Shown: positions 1 through 11,345, numbered from the stretch's first letter. The stretch is 64,000 nucleotides of DNA from Muscardinus avellanarius (GCA_963383645.1 OY726571.1:77420860-77484859); one strand, 5' to 3'. The notes: generated by a model from the sequence alone, not told the origin. Program-made: numbers and translations.

Positions 1-364
1 CCTGGTTTTTTTTCTGGTAGGTAAATTAATGTTTGAGTTTGAGGGTAACATTTTTATTTCAGAAATGGCACTTAGTTTTTAATAGATTTTTTGGTGGGGA
101 GGGGAAGAATGCTAAGTGGGATTTTAAGTCCTGACTTTAATGATTGGAAGGAAGAAAACATCTCTGAGAATTGATCTGTATGTATGCTTGGAGAAGAGGG
201 GATTCAGTGCTCCTACGTCCTCCCTGGTAGAGGCTGGTGTATGAGGATCATGTAAGCAAAATCCTGGGAGGACCAAGCATAGGTATAATAGCAGCTTAAT
301 CTCCTGTGTGTGGTTATCACGCAGTAGAACTGTAAAGGAGCAAAGACGTTTTGACAACCTTTAA
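1..364. other. intronic sequence, nothing recognised
   Basis: AT-rich sequence without an identifiable repeat. The only long open frame, on the minus strand, shows no domain or compositional sign of coding. Confidence 0.5.
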
Positions 365-510
365 CTCAGACTTGTTTTATAGCTAAGGAAATGGAGGCCC
401 TGAGAGGCTCGGAGACCTGCGCCAAGTCCTCCAGTGAGTTTCTGGCAGCCTGGAACGCAGGTTTTATTTATTTAACCCAGTGCCTTTTTCTTTGCTATTC
501 TTTTTCCATG
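365..510 (-). repeat. MIR SINE fragment
   Basis: The run reading 'aaggaaatggaggccctgag' followed by a degenerate version of the 'gacttgcccaagg' and 'ggcagagc' blocks is the reverse complement of the conserved MIR core. It is strongly diverged, as expected for this old family. Confidence 0.6.
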
Positions 511-654
511 TTTATTAGTTATACCTAATTGTTATTGGGTTGCCAGATGGTTAAGCGTGATTGAGAAAGGAGGTAAGAATACCTAATGGAAAAGTTTATT
601 TCACAATCCTGCTGAAGACCGGGGCTGCCGACAGTCAATAATAGTAGCTAATGT

Positions 655-865
655 AACACTGAGGACTTCTGTGTAAGAGACACGGCGTGGAGAGCGGTAG
701 AGGTCCTTACATGGAATCCTCAGAGCTCTGGGAGGTAGATCGCTTTATTCTACTAGTCTGTCGATATGAAGGTGAGTCTTGAAGGGCGAAGTAACTTGGT
801 AAAGAGCAGAGCCATACCTGCTGGTGTAGGAGCGTAGATCGGAACTCTTACCACGTCCCATTTTG
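655..865 (-). repeat. MIR SINE fragment
   Basis: Contains degenerate MIR core words in antisense: 'gggaggtag', then 'gaaggtgagtcttgaag' and 'gtaacttggtaaagagcagagcc'. These correspond to the 'gaaactgaggc ... gtaacttgcccaa ... cagagcc' order of the element. Confidence 0.5.
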
Positions 866-1463
866 CTTCCCATTGTGTATCTGTCAGCGTGTAAGGGAAG
901 CATTTGAACAAACCCAGGGTCCCTTACAAATCTAATGTCCAATGACTACTACATTTTTTTGAAAACAATTTTTTTCTACAAGTTTTCTTTTCCATTATAA
1001 TGTTGAAAATCCACTCATTGGATCTCACTTCAGCTTCTAAGGTTTAGACTCCTTCATGTAGTTCTTTCAGAAAGATCTTCCAGCCCTCAGGAAGGGAGAA
1101 ATGAGATTAGCTTGCTGTAATTTGGTGGTCCGGATTTCAGGCTTTCCCCTGTTGGTTAGTGGGTTATAAGCCATCTTTAAAGTGGCATACTTAAAGTGTC
1201 CTGAGGATGGATGGCAAAATGACTGGTTTTCCAGTTTGCTTGGAAGACTGAAACACTTGCCTGCCTCTTATCTTTCCATATTTCCTTCCTCCATGATGCT
1301 CTAAAGGATGCTTACTGATAGATCCAGCAGCTTTGCTGGCTTGTTCTCTTGTCGCCTTGGGATAGCAATGACATGGGCTGGGTTTCAAGCAGTGAGGCAT
1401 TTGGGTCTTCCCACCCATCTTGGCCACATGCGTTGCATGCGTCTCTCATCTGCAGAAGAGGGT
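866..1463. other. intronic sequence, nothing recognised
   Basis: Mixed-composition unique-looking DNA. No repeat, exon or RNA gene seen. Confidence 0.45.
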
Positions 1464-1650
1464 CTGTTTTAGTCAGCCTCTTCATAGCTGTGAGCTGACA
1501 AGCTCAGGAAGAGGAAGAAGATGGTTAGGGCTCATAATATCAAGAGCTTCCAGACGTTAGTCCATAATCAGCCAGCGAGGGCAGTAGGGCTTTAGGCGCA
1601 GTGGAGGAGGGAAAATCAGAGACAGATGGACAGACATTAGGCACCTGGAT
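1464..1650 (+). repeat. probable MaLR-type LTR fragment
   Basis: Starts 'tctgttttagtcagcctctt' with 'atagctgtga', then an A/G-rich block, 'ggctcataa' and 'agtccataatcagcc'. This is the order of landmarks found at the 5' part of mammalian MaLR LTRs (MST/THE1/ORR1 type). It is decayed, with no 3' end or duplication identified. An unrelated repeat is possible. Confidence 0.45.
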
Positions 1651-1959
1651 AGTCTATGGCCATGTTCCCAGGGATCTGCTGTCTGCGGTCATGTCCTGCC
1701 TCTGAACCTGGCTGCACTGTCCAGCACAAGAGCGTCTCTTGGGGACATTTCAAATCCATACAGGGTCACCTCCATTTGCTCAATGTAAGGGTGAAATACT
1801 CAGTGATGAGCATTGTTTTGGGTCTCATTGATTAGGACTACGGATAGGTCATACCGATTAAGTCTGAGTAGTGCGGATTTAGGGTGTGGCACTCTCTAGT
1901 GCCCACTAAGTTTGGAAACAAAGATACAGATACTGTGAGCAGAGGTTGTGTTTAATGTC

Positions 1960-1963
<4 letters not shown>
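1651..1963. other. intronic sequence, nothing recognised
   Basis: No repeat or exon identified between the LTR-like piece and the TG microsatellite. Confidence 0.4.

Positions 1964-2002
<39 letters not shown>
1964..2002. repeat. (TG)n microsatellite at a SINE tail
   Basis: About 19 TG units directly abut the 3' end of the neighbouring minus-strand SINE, so the array occupies the position of its A-rich tail. Confidence 0.95.
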
Positions 2003-2004
<2 letters not shown>

Positions 2005-2183
2005 GTACTGGGGATTGAACCCAGGGGTGGTACCCCTGAGCTGCACCCAGACCTTTTCTTGTTTGATATGGGGTCTTCCTAAGTGACTGAGAGTCACTAA
2101 GTTGCCGAGGCTGCCTGTGAACCTGCGATCCTCCTGTCTCAGCCTCCCAGGTACTGAGGTTACAGGTACTGTCACACCTGGCT
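2003..2183 (-). repeat. B1-dID SINE, older type
   Basis: Full-length antisense copy. The tRNA-like half ('tactggggattgaaccca', 'ctgagctgcaccc') is followed by a long linker and the B1-like half ending 'tcacacctggct'. Clearly diverged from the young copies elsewhere in the window. Confidence 0.88.
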
Positions 2184-3219
2184 GTGTTCATTGGTTTTCT
2201 TCCCTTCTACTTTTTGCTTTTCTTGACCATTATTTGCCTTTGGCAAGCACCAGTAAGACTTCTACAGTGGAAACGTTTAGGAATTTTGGAGCATAGCTAT
2301 GCCTTCTCATGCAAGTAAAGGTTCTTTTGATAAACACCCCTGCTTGCTCTTGGGCCTGGCTAGAGACTGAACACCTAATCATGAGCTGACGGCTGACCCT
2401 CTGGCCCCAGCTTTCCATCATGAATCGGCTGTTGTGTGACCCACAGCCATAGGTTGGGCATGAACAGCAGCAATCAGATATGCATGGAAATGGTGTAGAG
2501 GAGACCAAGCTTGGATAGGTTTGGAGCTTGAAAGCAGATTCTCTGAGTAGGTGGCTTAGACTCCTCTGATGCTCTTCTTTTTCATTTCTTCCTGTCACTC
2601 AGTCAATGGTGACGGCTTCCTGTGATGTCCCTTTTTCACCAGTTGAGTGAACAAGAAAGACTTGAGGCGGGTTTACCGACGGGTCTGGATGATATGCAGG
2701 TAGTACTCAGGAGTAAGCACTGCAGCCCCACACAGCCTGCATGAAGGCTGGGGAAGGATGGTGCTGCAGAGCTCTGAGCAGGATGTTTTGTTTTCCGTTA
2801 TGTTTGAAGTAGGAGATGGCCAGAGACAAAGGTCTGCACTGATGAACGGGCAGTTGCTAATGTTTTGTCTGGATATTCAGAGACTTGGAATCAATGGGTT
2901 CTGGAGATGGATGACAAGGAAGTCTTAGGAAGAGGTGTGGGTGGGCTCTGTGAGTGCCCATTGACTGAAGAGTGTGTTTCACGTGAAAGCCCTTCCACTG
3001 CAGGGGAGACTCTCACTAGTGAGGTGACCCGATCACTGTGCCTTTCTAAGCCTCCTTGGGGCTTGCTCTGTGGGCCAAGGAAAAGTGGCCGAGCTGGCAG
3101 CTGGGAAGGCTATTCATGGGTTCAACAATAAGGACTATTGTTAGTGCCATAACAAGGCTGACCTGGCTAATGTTACTGCTGAGTGCCTAATCTGCCAACC
3201 GTGGAGTCCCATAGAGTCC
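2184..3219. other. intronic sequence, nothing recognised
   Basis: Contains moderately long accidental open frames on both strands, but no known domain, repeat or splice-bounded coding segment. Confidence 0.45.
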
Positions 3220-4110
3220 ATGATGTAATGCCTTTCTCCAAGGGAACCTGCCAGCCATCTGCTGGTGGTTAATTATATTGGACCTCTTCCACGATGGAGA
3301 CAGCAAAGGCATATCCTCATTGGAGTAGCCACAGATTCTGTGTACGGATTTTCCTTTTCTCCCTAGAATGCTTCCATCAGCATCACTATTTGTGGACTCA
3401 GAAAACTTCATCCACTGTTGTAGTATTCTGTGTTGTATTGCTCTGGTCAAGGAACGCATTCCATGGCAAAGAAGCTGTAACAATGGGCTCATGGAGTTAA
3501 CAGGTCTGACTGCATTCCCCATTACTTGAAGGTCTAATTGACGGGTGGAACGGCTTACCAAATATGCTGTTACAGTGCCAGTTGAGAGGCAATACCATGA
3601 GACGAGATTGTGTGCTACAGGATGGAGTAGCACTATGACTCGGACACCATCACATGTGTGCTGTCTCCAGTCACCATGAGCCTTGGCTTTGTGCATCTGC
3701 GGTGGAGGGAGAGCTGCTTTGCTCACTATTCCGCCTGATAACCCACTTGCAGAACTTTGCCTTTCTGTCCTGGAAACACTGACACCTGCTGGTTTGGAGA
3801 TTGTAGTCCTGAACAAAGAACGTTTCCACTCGGGGTTGGGGGGGCAGGACGGTGGTTCTGTTGAATTAGAGGATGAGGCGGCTACTTGACCATTTTAGGG
3901 TCCTTATCCCACCGAACCAGCGGTCAAAAGAGGAGCTAATTTACTTGTGGGAATGATTGATCGTGATTACCCTGGGGAAATTGGTTTTTTGTTACACAGT
4001 GGAGTCAAGGAGATGATAATCTGGAATCTAGGGCACCTCTTACTATTTCCTTTCCCAAGGTTAATAGAAAACTACATCAACCAGAAGAGGGCAGGGTGAT
4101 GAATGGCTTA
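3220..4110 (+). pseudogene. ERVL-like endogenous retrovirus pol remnant (integrase to dUTPase)
   Basis: The + strand shows the decayed end of a class III (ERVL-type) pol region. At 3271 the translation reads NYIGPLPRW, the block that opens an ERVL integrase catalytic core, and related sequence can be followed, with shifts and stops, through the rest of the core. At 3938 a second block reads VGMIDRDYPGEIG, matching the conserved dUTPase motif that lies after integrase in ERVL elements. Stops at about 3499 and several frame changes show it is non-functional. No flanking LTR or gag/RT was found, so this is an internal fragment. The 209-codon minus-strand open frame over the same bases is an antisense shadow. 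Old class III insertions are ordinary in rodent introns. Confidence 0.7.
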
Positions 4111-4239
4111 GATCGTTTGAGAGCAAAGGTTTATGTCTCTCTGTCAGGTGGAGAGCCAAAGCAGCTGAGGTGGCTTGTCTCTAGACAACAGTTTAGGCGT
4201 TTTCTTCCCCTCTTAAATATCTTCCGTAAATGCTGCACT

Positions 4240-5080
4240 TCTGAACGTAGGTAATGTAGTTCAAATAACACGCTAACATCTTTGCCTGCTAATTCTAACA
4301 TCTGTGTCCACGCCGAGTCAGTTTTGATTTACTCATTTTCCCCTCTCATTATAATGTCACATTTTCCTTCTTTTTGGCATCCTGGTAGTTTCTGCTTGGG
4401 TTCTAAACTGTACACTTTCTCTAGTTGGATGCTGGATATTTTTGTGGTCCTCTAGATATTCGTGTGCCTTGCTCTAGGCTGTAGTTAAATGCCTTGGAAA
4501 CAGTTTGAGCCTATAGAGCATGATTAGAACCATGCTCAGTCAGGGAGTAATTATTCTCTGGTCCTGAAGTTAAGATCCTTTTCTGTTCTGTACCCAGTGC
4601 CCATGAGCCTTGAATTTTTCCCACCTGGCTGGAGAGAACAGGCCTTCCTCCCGTTCTCCATATTAAGGGGCGTATGAATATGTGCTCAAATGTTTTAAAG
4701 CTCTGAGTGAGCTCTGGCCCCTTGTCTTCCATGAACATTCTCCCCCAACTTTGGGGTGGCTTCCTCATGCATATACACACATCACTACTCAGCTTAGCAC
4801 TCTGAGTACCTATCTCCAGCACCATTTTGTACACTGTAACAAACCTGGGTTTCCTTAAACTCTTCTCCCTGTGGGTCTCAGTGCAGAGACCCCTGACCAC
4901 CTTGCTTACCTGCCCCTCAGTCTGGAGCCAGTTGAAGCTCCAAACTGGGCTGTGTAGGGATCCCACATTTGAGTTCCACCTCTCAGGGGTTCCTTTCATT
5001 ATGTTAGTTTCAGTGTCTTCAGAACCATTGTTCCATAAGGTTTTGGTGATTTCCTGTGGGAGCTTTACATGTTATATTTG
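4240..5080. repeat. L1M 3'UTR-like fragment
   Basis: The words 'gctaattctaacatctgtgtc', 'gtcacattttccttctttttggc' and 'ggatgctggatattttt' occur in the order seen in old mammalian L1 (L1MC/L1ME type) 3' untranslated sequence. The right-hand half is less certain. The long minus-strand frame at 4511-4999 lies within this repeat. Confidence 0.55.
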
Positions 5081-6307
5081 AGCACATATTCATATAACCC
5101 TGACTGGGCTGAGATCAAACAGAAGAAAGTAGTACATCTGGTAACTAGGGAAGTTACAGCCTTCCTGCATTAATGGGACGGTGTTTTTAGTCATTTAGAA
5201 CTCTGCTTAAACTTGATGGGATACTTTGTTTCCATCTAGGATTTGTGTTTCCCTAGGTTTTCTCCTTATAAATAGTAGAACACAGACAAGAGAGCAAGCA
5301 GGCAAGATGGGCTGGATTCCCCTCTGCAGGTGTGCGTGTGCAGGGAAGCTGAACCTGTAGAATTTCAGGAAGGCCACAGCGGAGCCTGGAGTAGGGTTTA
5401 TCTGAGCACCAGCGACTCCTTTGGAAATAAAGGCAGGATGAGAAAAGCAAAGAGCCAGAGGAGAAGCCTGCGAAGCACACTGTTCCTAGGGTCTTGTCTA
5501 AAGGATGTACTTCTGTGTTTATTATTTATTGATTGGGGATATTCTTAGTGCTGTAAGAAAATGTATCAGTCCGAAAGAGCTGTTCATAAGTGTCGAGAAA
5601 AGTTAGATATTAAATGGGAAAGAAAACTGACTTATAAAATGCTTCATAAAGATCTATTTGAATTCAGGGTGAAAATTCCAACGAGGCCGTGAGGGCCATT
5701 CTGAGCTTTGTCGTCTGAATTGCGATGGCTGCTTTACCCCTGGCTCGATGCGGGTGCTTTATACACATGGTCTTAGCTTGTCTTCTGGACGCATCCTCTG
5801 AGGCGTGTGGTGTTCATTTTGTTTCAGGGATGGAGATTTTGAGCCTTCTTGGGCTTAGCTCGTTGACCCAGGGGCGCCGGTACCAGGTAGGCCTTGTGCC
5901 TAGGCTTGGACCCCTGGGCCTGGGTCCATGTCTCATCCCACAGTGCTTGCTGTTCTTGAAGGTAGCAGGTGAAGATTTCTTTCCTTGAGTGGAAGAGCAA
6001 AAACTGAGGAAGTGGGAGTACTTCCTACGTTCTCAGTTTCTGCTGGTTACCAAGAGTGACACAGTATGGACAGATGGAGTAGCCGGTCTAACCTGGGTTC
6101 TGTGTTTTTCCCTATCATTCTGACTAAAATGATTTCCACTGAAATGCCCATACTTATATTTTTGAAATAGCTATACATGTTTCTAGATAAAATTCTTACA
6201 TGCTTTTAGCAGTTAGTTGTGCTTTGGTTAAGTGGTCCATAGATTCATGGATTTTGATCAGATGATATCTGGAGTCACAGTGTCAGCATTAGAAGAAAGA
6301 CTCCAGA
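5081..6307. other. intronic sequence, nothing recognised
   Basis: Includes a slightly GC-richer patch at about 5690-5960. No repeat family or exon recognised. Confidence 0.45.
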
Positions 6308-6334
6308 CCCCCCCCCCCCCAAAAAAAAAAAAAT
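6308..6334. repeat. poly-C/poly-A simple repeat
   Basis: A run of C followed directly by a run of A, resembling an isolated SINE tail. Confidence 0.9.
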
Positions 6335-6493
6335 CTGACCCTGAAGCACAGTTTAACACTCTACAAGGATTATGATGGTGGGGTGGTGACTGTAGGTATT
6401 TAGCCCATTTTTTAGTGGCAGGGTTTCATAAGAATAGGGTAAACACATCCAATAGCTGTTTGTGTTTGTTTACGCCTGTTGTATTAAGAATGT

Positions 6494-6693
6494 TAAGTAG
6501 CGTGGTGGTGCACACTTGTAATCCCAGCATTTGGGAGGCTGAGACAGAAGGATCCAGCTCAGCTACTTAGTATGGACCCTATGCAACTTGGTGAGACCTT
6601 GTTTCAAATTAAAGAATAAAAAAATAGGACTGGGGGGTGTAGCTCAGAGGTAGACTGCCCCTGGGTTCCATTCCCAGTACAGGAGAAAAAAAA
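6494..6693 (+). repeat. B1-dID SINE, older type
   Basis: Nearly complete sense copy: 'cgtggtggtgcacacttgta' start, linker 'aataaaaaaatagg', and tRNA-like half 'gtgtagctcagaggtaga ... ttccattcccagtaca', then an A-tail. Confidence 0.9.
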
Positions 6694-6712
6694 ATGGTAT
6701 GCTGAGGTAGCT

Positions 6713-6914
6713 TTTTTTTTTTTTTTTTTTTTGGTACTGGGGTTCCTGGAAGCCCTTCTACCTCCGGGCTACACTCCCAGACCTATTTTTTTTTTATACT
6801 TTTTATTTGGAAACAGGGTCTCCTAAGCCAGCGTGGCTGGCTTCGAACCTGCGCGACCCTCCTGTCTCTGCCTCCCAAGCGCGGGGATTACAAGCGTGCA
6901 CCATCGTGCCCGGC
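6713..6914 (-). repeat. B1-dID SINE, young type B
   Basis: Carries the type-B signature 'ggttcctggaagcccttcta' and the short hairpin linker. It is bounded by an 8-bp target duplication AGGTAGCT at 6705-6712 and 6915-6922, and has a T19 tail. Confidence 0.93.
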
Positions 6915-6922
6915 AGGTAGCT

Positions 6923-7698
6923 CTTAATAGATATAGTTCAGAGAACTTTCAAAATGATCCAGAGCTTGCTCTGCATACATTCTGTTTTTCCTGAAATAAA
7001 TTACTATGTGTATTGTAGACACTGAGATAACACCATTTGGACAGGTAAAAGTTTGCTGGAGAAAGGAGTGGTAAAGTGTCCATTTTAAATACTATATCAC
7101 TACTTCGAATACTATCTGGAGCCTGTGGCCAAAGCCGAGTCATTTCTCAAACAAATATAAATTTTCACTGATGATGAAAATGAAATTGATGCCTTGTGGC
7201 ACTGAGTGTGTGTAGTTTGTGTATTTTTGGAAATTGGAAATTTGAGAAATTGAGTTGTCTGTTCCTACTTTTTAGGCTTGTCCCTGATTCCAAGTTGGTA
7301 TCAGTTTGTGTAACTGCACTGTACTGTGTTTGCCTCTATTCAAAAATAAACAGGTAAATAAGCTCCAGTGTGTTACATCCTTGACAAGAACACTGTTTTG
7401 TGTCCAACATATGGTTAGTCATTAGTCATATTCAGTACCATACCTTCCTTGCTTAACAGCACCATCTGTTAATACTATTGCTGATACCAGCGGAGAGGAA
7501 GCAGTTACCTTTTAGTTTGTGAGCTTGGGTAAATGAGAATCCGTCTGAAGTTGCTTTCATTCAAGTACTTGACAACCAGGTTAGTAAACGATTGGTTGGG
7601 GCTGGTGCTTCCTTGGGAAATCAGATGAGCAAGAACATGGCGAAGCTGTTGTGCATCTCTGTACTGTTAGCAGGGGATTGTGTTGTTAAAAAAAATAT
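6923..7698. other. intronic sequence, nothing recognised
   Basis: Unique-looking AT-rich DNA between two type-B SINEs. Confidence 0.45.
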
Positions 7699-7893
7699 GT
7701 AGCCGGGCATGGTGGCGCACGCTTGTAATCCCCGCGCTTGTGGGCAGAGACAGGAGGATCGCGCAGGTTCGAAGCCAGCCGTGTGCGCTGGCTTAAGAGA
7801 CCCTGTTTCCAAATAAAAATATAAAATAGGTCTGGGAGTGTAGCCCAGAAGTAGAAGGGCTTCCAGGAACCCCAAAACCACCAAAAAAAAAAA
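7699..7893 (+). repeat. B1-dID SINE, young type B
   Basis: Sense copy with B1 half 'gccgggcatggtggcgcacg', linker stem AAGCCAGC/GCTGGCTT with a 7-nt loop, and terminal 'gggcttccaggaacccc' followed by A12. Confidence 0.93.
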
Positions 7894-9816
7894 ATTATTG
7901 AAAGATCTGCACGATATGATTTTGATTTAATGCTCTTAAACTGTTGGTGTTGTGGTTCATGATTATAGCTGGTGGATTGAGAGTTGGTAAGCCTTTTCAC
8001 TACGATACAAACTCTTCAAGAATTTTTCATAGGCTTTCTGGATATGGGACACTATTATAATAATAAAGTGAGTCTTATAACTATCAGCCATTTATAATTG
8101 CTTCCTTTTTATGTCTCTGACTGTCCCCTTCCCCAGCCCCGCTGTGTTGGGAAATAAAGTTTTGCACAATGTAGATGAGTTGGTAGCAGAATTAATGGCC
8201 TTGGGGGAAACATTGCTTTTTAGATCACAGCCGGCTGTCCCTGTGTGTGGTGGCAGCAGGTATATGTGACATCACTCTCTGCTGTCTCCATCTGGGCTCT
8301 TGGAACACTTTTTTTTTTTCTTAATGGTGATTACTTTGGAATTACGTGTGGTTGTGTTTCTGTTCCATCTGTCTTTTCTCCTCCCTGCAGGCCCTAAGCA
8401 TTACAGGACCAATAACCCACAGCAGGCCCGGCTCTCCGTCTTTCCCTCCCTTTTTCTTCCCTCCTTTTCTTCTTCCTTCAAGTGAATCTTACCCAGATGA
8501 TAACAAAATCTAAATGAAAGGAAAATAGCAATGCACTTTAACCTTGTCTCTTCTCGAATCCAGTCTTGATCAGTTTCTTTCAGAAGAGATCGGTGGTTAT
8601 AAATTCTCTGTACTTGGACATGACTAAAAATACTTTGCACTCGTTGGGATGGACTTAAACGTTTTGACTGAAGATAAATTTGTGAGCTTTGAGGCATTCT
8701 TTCCTTTTTGAATGACTTCTTACATTTAAGAAGCCTGTTGGATCTCATTTCTTTTCTCTGTTATTGGTTTACTTTCTTTTTCAGGAACTCTTTAGGGTCT
8801 TTAACTGTAGTCATCTTAATTATCAGAAGGGTATTTCCAGTGAAGATGATTTCTTTTCATTACTGCACATGCTTAGGGTGCTATGGATTTTGTCAGTCTA
8901 GAGCTTTGTGTCTGAGCTCTGCAAAGTTTTCTTATTTTGTTCTTTATTTCCGGCATTCTTATATCTGGTAGTTTTGTAGCTTGGTCCTCAGTGCCTTTTA
9001 ACTTTTCTCTCATATTGTTTATTTGATTTTTTTTTTTTTTTTGCTTTGCTTTCTGGAATTTCCTTGACACCACCATACTAATTATAAATGGTAGCAGTTA
9101 ATTTTAGCACATGGTAAGTATCCCATATGTGCATTCACAAACCTGGAGAAAGCCGTCCCATTTTACATGTGTTCATGCAGACTGCCCACACCCTCTTGAC
9201 GCATTGGAGAGTGTTAATTGTATACACTCAGGTGACTGTCTCTGTCGTCAGTAACTTCTGGGCTCCTCTTTTATGCCTCTCAAACGTCTCCATGTTTTCT
9301 CTTAATAGTTGTTTCCTTTAACTGCTTACTTGTCTTTTGCTTTATTTACCTCCTTTCTGGCCAGAGAAAGTGCTTCTTTCTCTATTCACATCTACCCACC
9401 CCAGAATAATTTTCTTGCCTTTGCAACATGTAATCATCTTACTTCAGTGCAGAGAAAAATTACAGGCATACTGTGTATTATTTCTTGATAACCTCTACCT
9501 GTAGGTCTACTGAACAGTTGATGGTGCCTGCTGTCTCCTCCGTAGTCTCAAGGAGAACAAATTAGAGATTGAAGAATATTTGAAAAGCGATAGCATCATT
9601 TTCAGAAGGCTAACTCTGTGGTGTGTACTGAGTGGTCAAGGCTTTCTCTGTGACCCAGGACCACCAGTACATTTGCTACGTATTTCAATTTAAAAGTAAT
9701 GATGGATGTACCCAAGACTCTGGTTTACTATTGACACCAAGCTTTTGGATCAATATTAACAAATTTTTTGAATGGATAATTTATTGACGTGGTATAAAAC
9801 TCAAAAGAATCAAGAG
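7894..9816. other. intronic sequence, nothing firmly recognised
   Basis: Long AT-rich stretch. The part at 8540-9040 has the base composition of antisense L1 3' sequence but no diagnostic words, so no family is assigned. A polypyrimidine tract ending 'ctccctgcag' at 8390 looks like an acceptor, but what follows is not a recognisable exon. Confidence 0.4.
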
Positions 9817-9888
9817 AAGGAGTTGGGGTGTAGCTCAGTGGTAGAGTACTTGCATATGGGAGGCGTTGGATTTGGTCCCAGCACTGGG
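9817..9888 (+). repeat. ID-type SINE (tRNA-like unit)
   Basis: A free tRNA(Ala)-type unit without a B1 half: A box 'gtgtagctcagtggtagag', a divergent B-box region 'gttggatttggtccc', then 'agcactgggg'. It has the ID/BC1 outline including the 'acttgcat' central part. It is a SINE, not a functional tRNA gene. Confidence 0.75.
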
Positions 9889-9951
9889 GAGGAGAGGGGA
9901 ATCAGAAGGGCATGCAGTAATAAGACTCTACCTGCCTTCCAGCCACTAAGT

Positions 9952-10076
9952 TTTTTTTTTTTTGTTTTTTTTTTTGTGGTACTGGGGTTCCTGGAAGCCC
10001 TTCTACATCCGGGCTACACTCCCAGACCTATTTTATATTTTTATTTGGAAACAGGATCTCTTAAGCCAGCGCGGCT
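9952..10076 (-). repeat. B1-dID SINE, young type B, 5' truncated
   Basis: Only the tail, tRNA-like half and hairpin linker are present; the copy stops at 'aagccagcgcggct'. An 11-bp duplication AGCCACTAAGT (9941-9951 and 10077-10087) shows it was inserted in this truncated form. Confidence 0.93.
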
Positions 10077-10110
10077 AGCCACTAAGTATTTCTGAAGAAG
10101 CCTGGTGTTA

Positions 10111-10112
<2 letters not shown>

Positions 10113-10146
<34 letters not shown>

Positions 10147-10169
10147 GCGCGTGTGTGTGTGTGTGTGTG
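10113..10169. repeat. (AC)n(GC)n(GT)n palindromic microsatellite
   Basis: AC repeats switch through GCGCGC to GT repeats, which makes positions 10126-10169 a perfect 44-bp palindrome. Confidence 0.97.
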
Positions 10170-10315
10170 CATTTATATGTGTATATGGATTCAGAAGAAT
10201 AACACATGTGCACATATATAGGTTCTTTGCCCTCTTTTATAAAAGCTAACATACAGAGGTACATAGCTTTGTACCTTGCTTTTCTTGTTTAGTGATGACT
10301 TGGTGACCTCTCTAT

Positions 10316-10480
10316 GCCAGGGAAGTGGCACAGACCTGTAATCTCAGTACTTGGGAGGCTGAGGCAGGAGGATTGCAGGTTTAAAGCCAGCCTCAGCAAC
10401 TTAGGGAGACCCTGTTTCAAAATAAAAACATAAAATAGGGCCATAGTTCATTGCCCTAGGTTTAATCCCCAGTATACATG
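10316..10480 (+). repeat. B1-dID SINE, older type
   Basis: B1 half with 'ttgggaggctgaggcaggag' and linker 'caaaataaaaacataaaatag'. The tRNA-like half is shortened by a deletion and ends 'tttaatccccagtata'. Confidence 0.88.
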
Positions 10481-10510
10481 TGCATGCATGCGCGCGCGCA
10501 CACACACACG
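10474..10510. repeat. (GCAT)(GC)(AC) microsatellite at a SINE tail
   Basis: Alternating purine-pyrimidine tract containing CGCGCGCGC, directly after the sense SINE. It is Z-DNA-prone by composition. Confidence 0.9.
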
Positions 10511-10539
10511 ATCATTTTCTGTTTGCTCACTATAAATTT

Positions 10540-11345
10540 CCTCATTCTATTCTTTAAGTAGTCTTGTATTCCATCGTCTGGGGACGGGGCAGTTGATTTG
10601 CCTGTGTCTTCATTCAAGGTTGCTGTTTCTCGTCTTCTGCTGTTAGCAGCAACACTCCAGTGACGCCCAGGTCTTTGTATGTTGTATTATCTTTCACACC
10701 TCTAAACATATCCGTAGTAAATATCGGGAAGTGTAATTACTGGGTGAAAAGGCTGTGTACATCGATGATTTTAACAAACATATTGCCAGTTAATTCATAC
10801 TCCATCAGCAACATCTGAGTTTGCTGGTTTCCGTAGGGCCTTACCAACATACTATATTATGAGCTCTTTAGATCTTTGCTAATGTTTAAATTTGCATTTC
10901 TCATAAGAACCATTTATTTTTTGTATGCCCGTTTATTGTTTGTCCCTCTATTTTTCTGATGGGTAATGCTTACTAATTGGTAGGAAATTAACCCTTTGTG
11001 ACAGGATTCCCAGATCGCCTCCAGTTGTGTTTATCTGTGGCTTGTGGTTACTTTTGCATTGTTGATGTAGCATGTTTTTTGTATTCTGAGATGATGGTAA
11101 TTCTCTCATCGCTCCTGCTGTTACTTTAATGGTTTCATTTTCCTACGTTTAAATCTATGTTCCATGGAATTTATTTTGATTTATGTGTGATGGATGGGTC
11201 TAACTCTCCTTCTCCCAGATGACTAACCATATCTCCTGATACCATTTTCTGAGTAATTTATCTTTTCTAATTTGAAGTGCCATCATTATCACGTACTAAA
11301 TTCCTAAATGTGTTTGTATTCTGCCTTTCATATTAGTGAGTTGTT
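10540..11345 (-). repeat. L1M ORF2 fragment
   Basis: Antisense, diverged L1: 'ctgggtgaaaaggctgt', 'tattgccagttaattca' and 'aatttgcatttctcataa' fall in the order of the ORF2 3' region, followed by a downstream 'tctatgttccatggaattta' block. Confidence 0.65.

Noticed and set aside
3187..3816. 209-codon minus-strand open frame
   Set aside because: It lies antisense over the ERVL-type pol remnant and has no domain of its own.
4511..4999. 162-codon minus-strand open frame
   Set aside because: Falls in an L1M 3'UTR-like block; no motif, start context or splice support.
8300..8485. Possible exon after a polypyrimidine-AG at about 8390
   Set aside because: No matching donor or recognisable CDKAL1 coding sequence follows.
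9817..9888. tRNA(Ala) gene
   Set aside because: A-box-like sequence is present, but the acceptor stem and anticodon arm are not; it is an ID-type SINE, as are 23717, 37766 and 48276.
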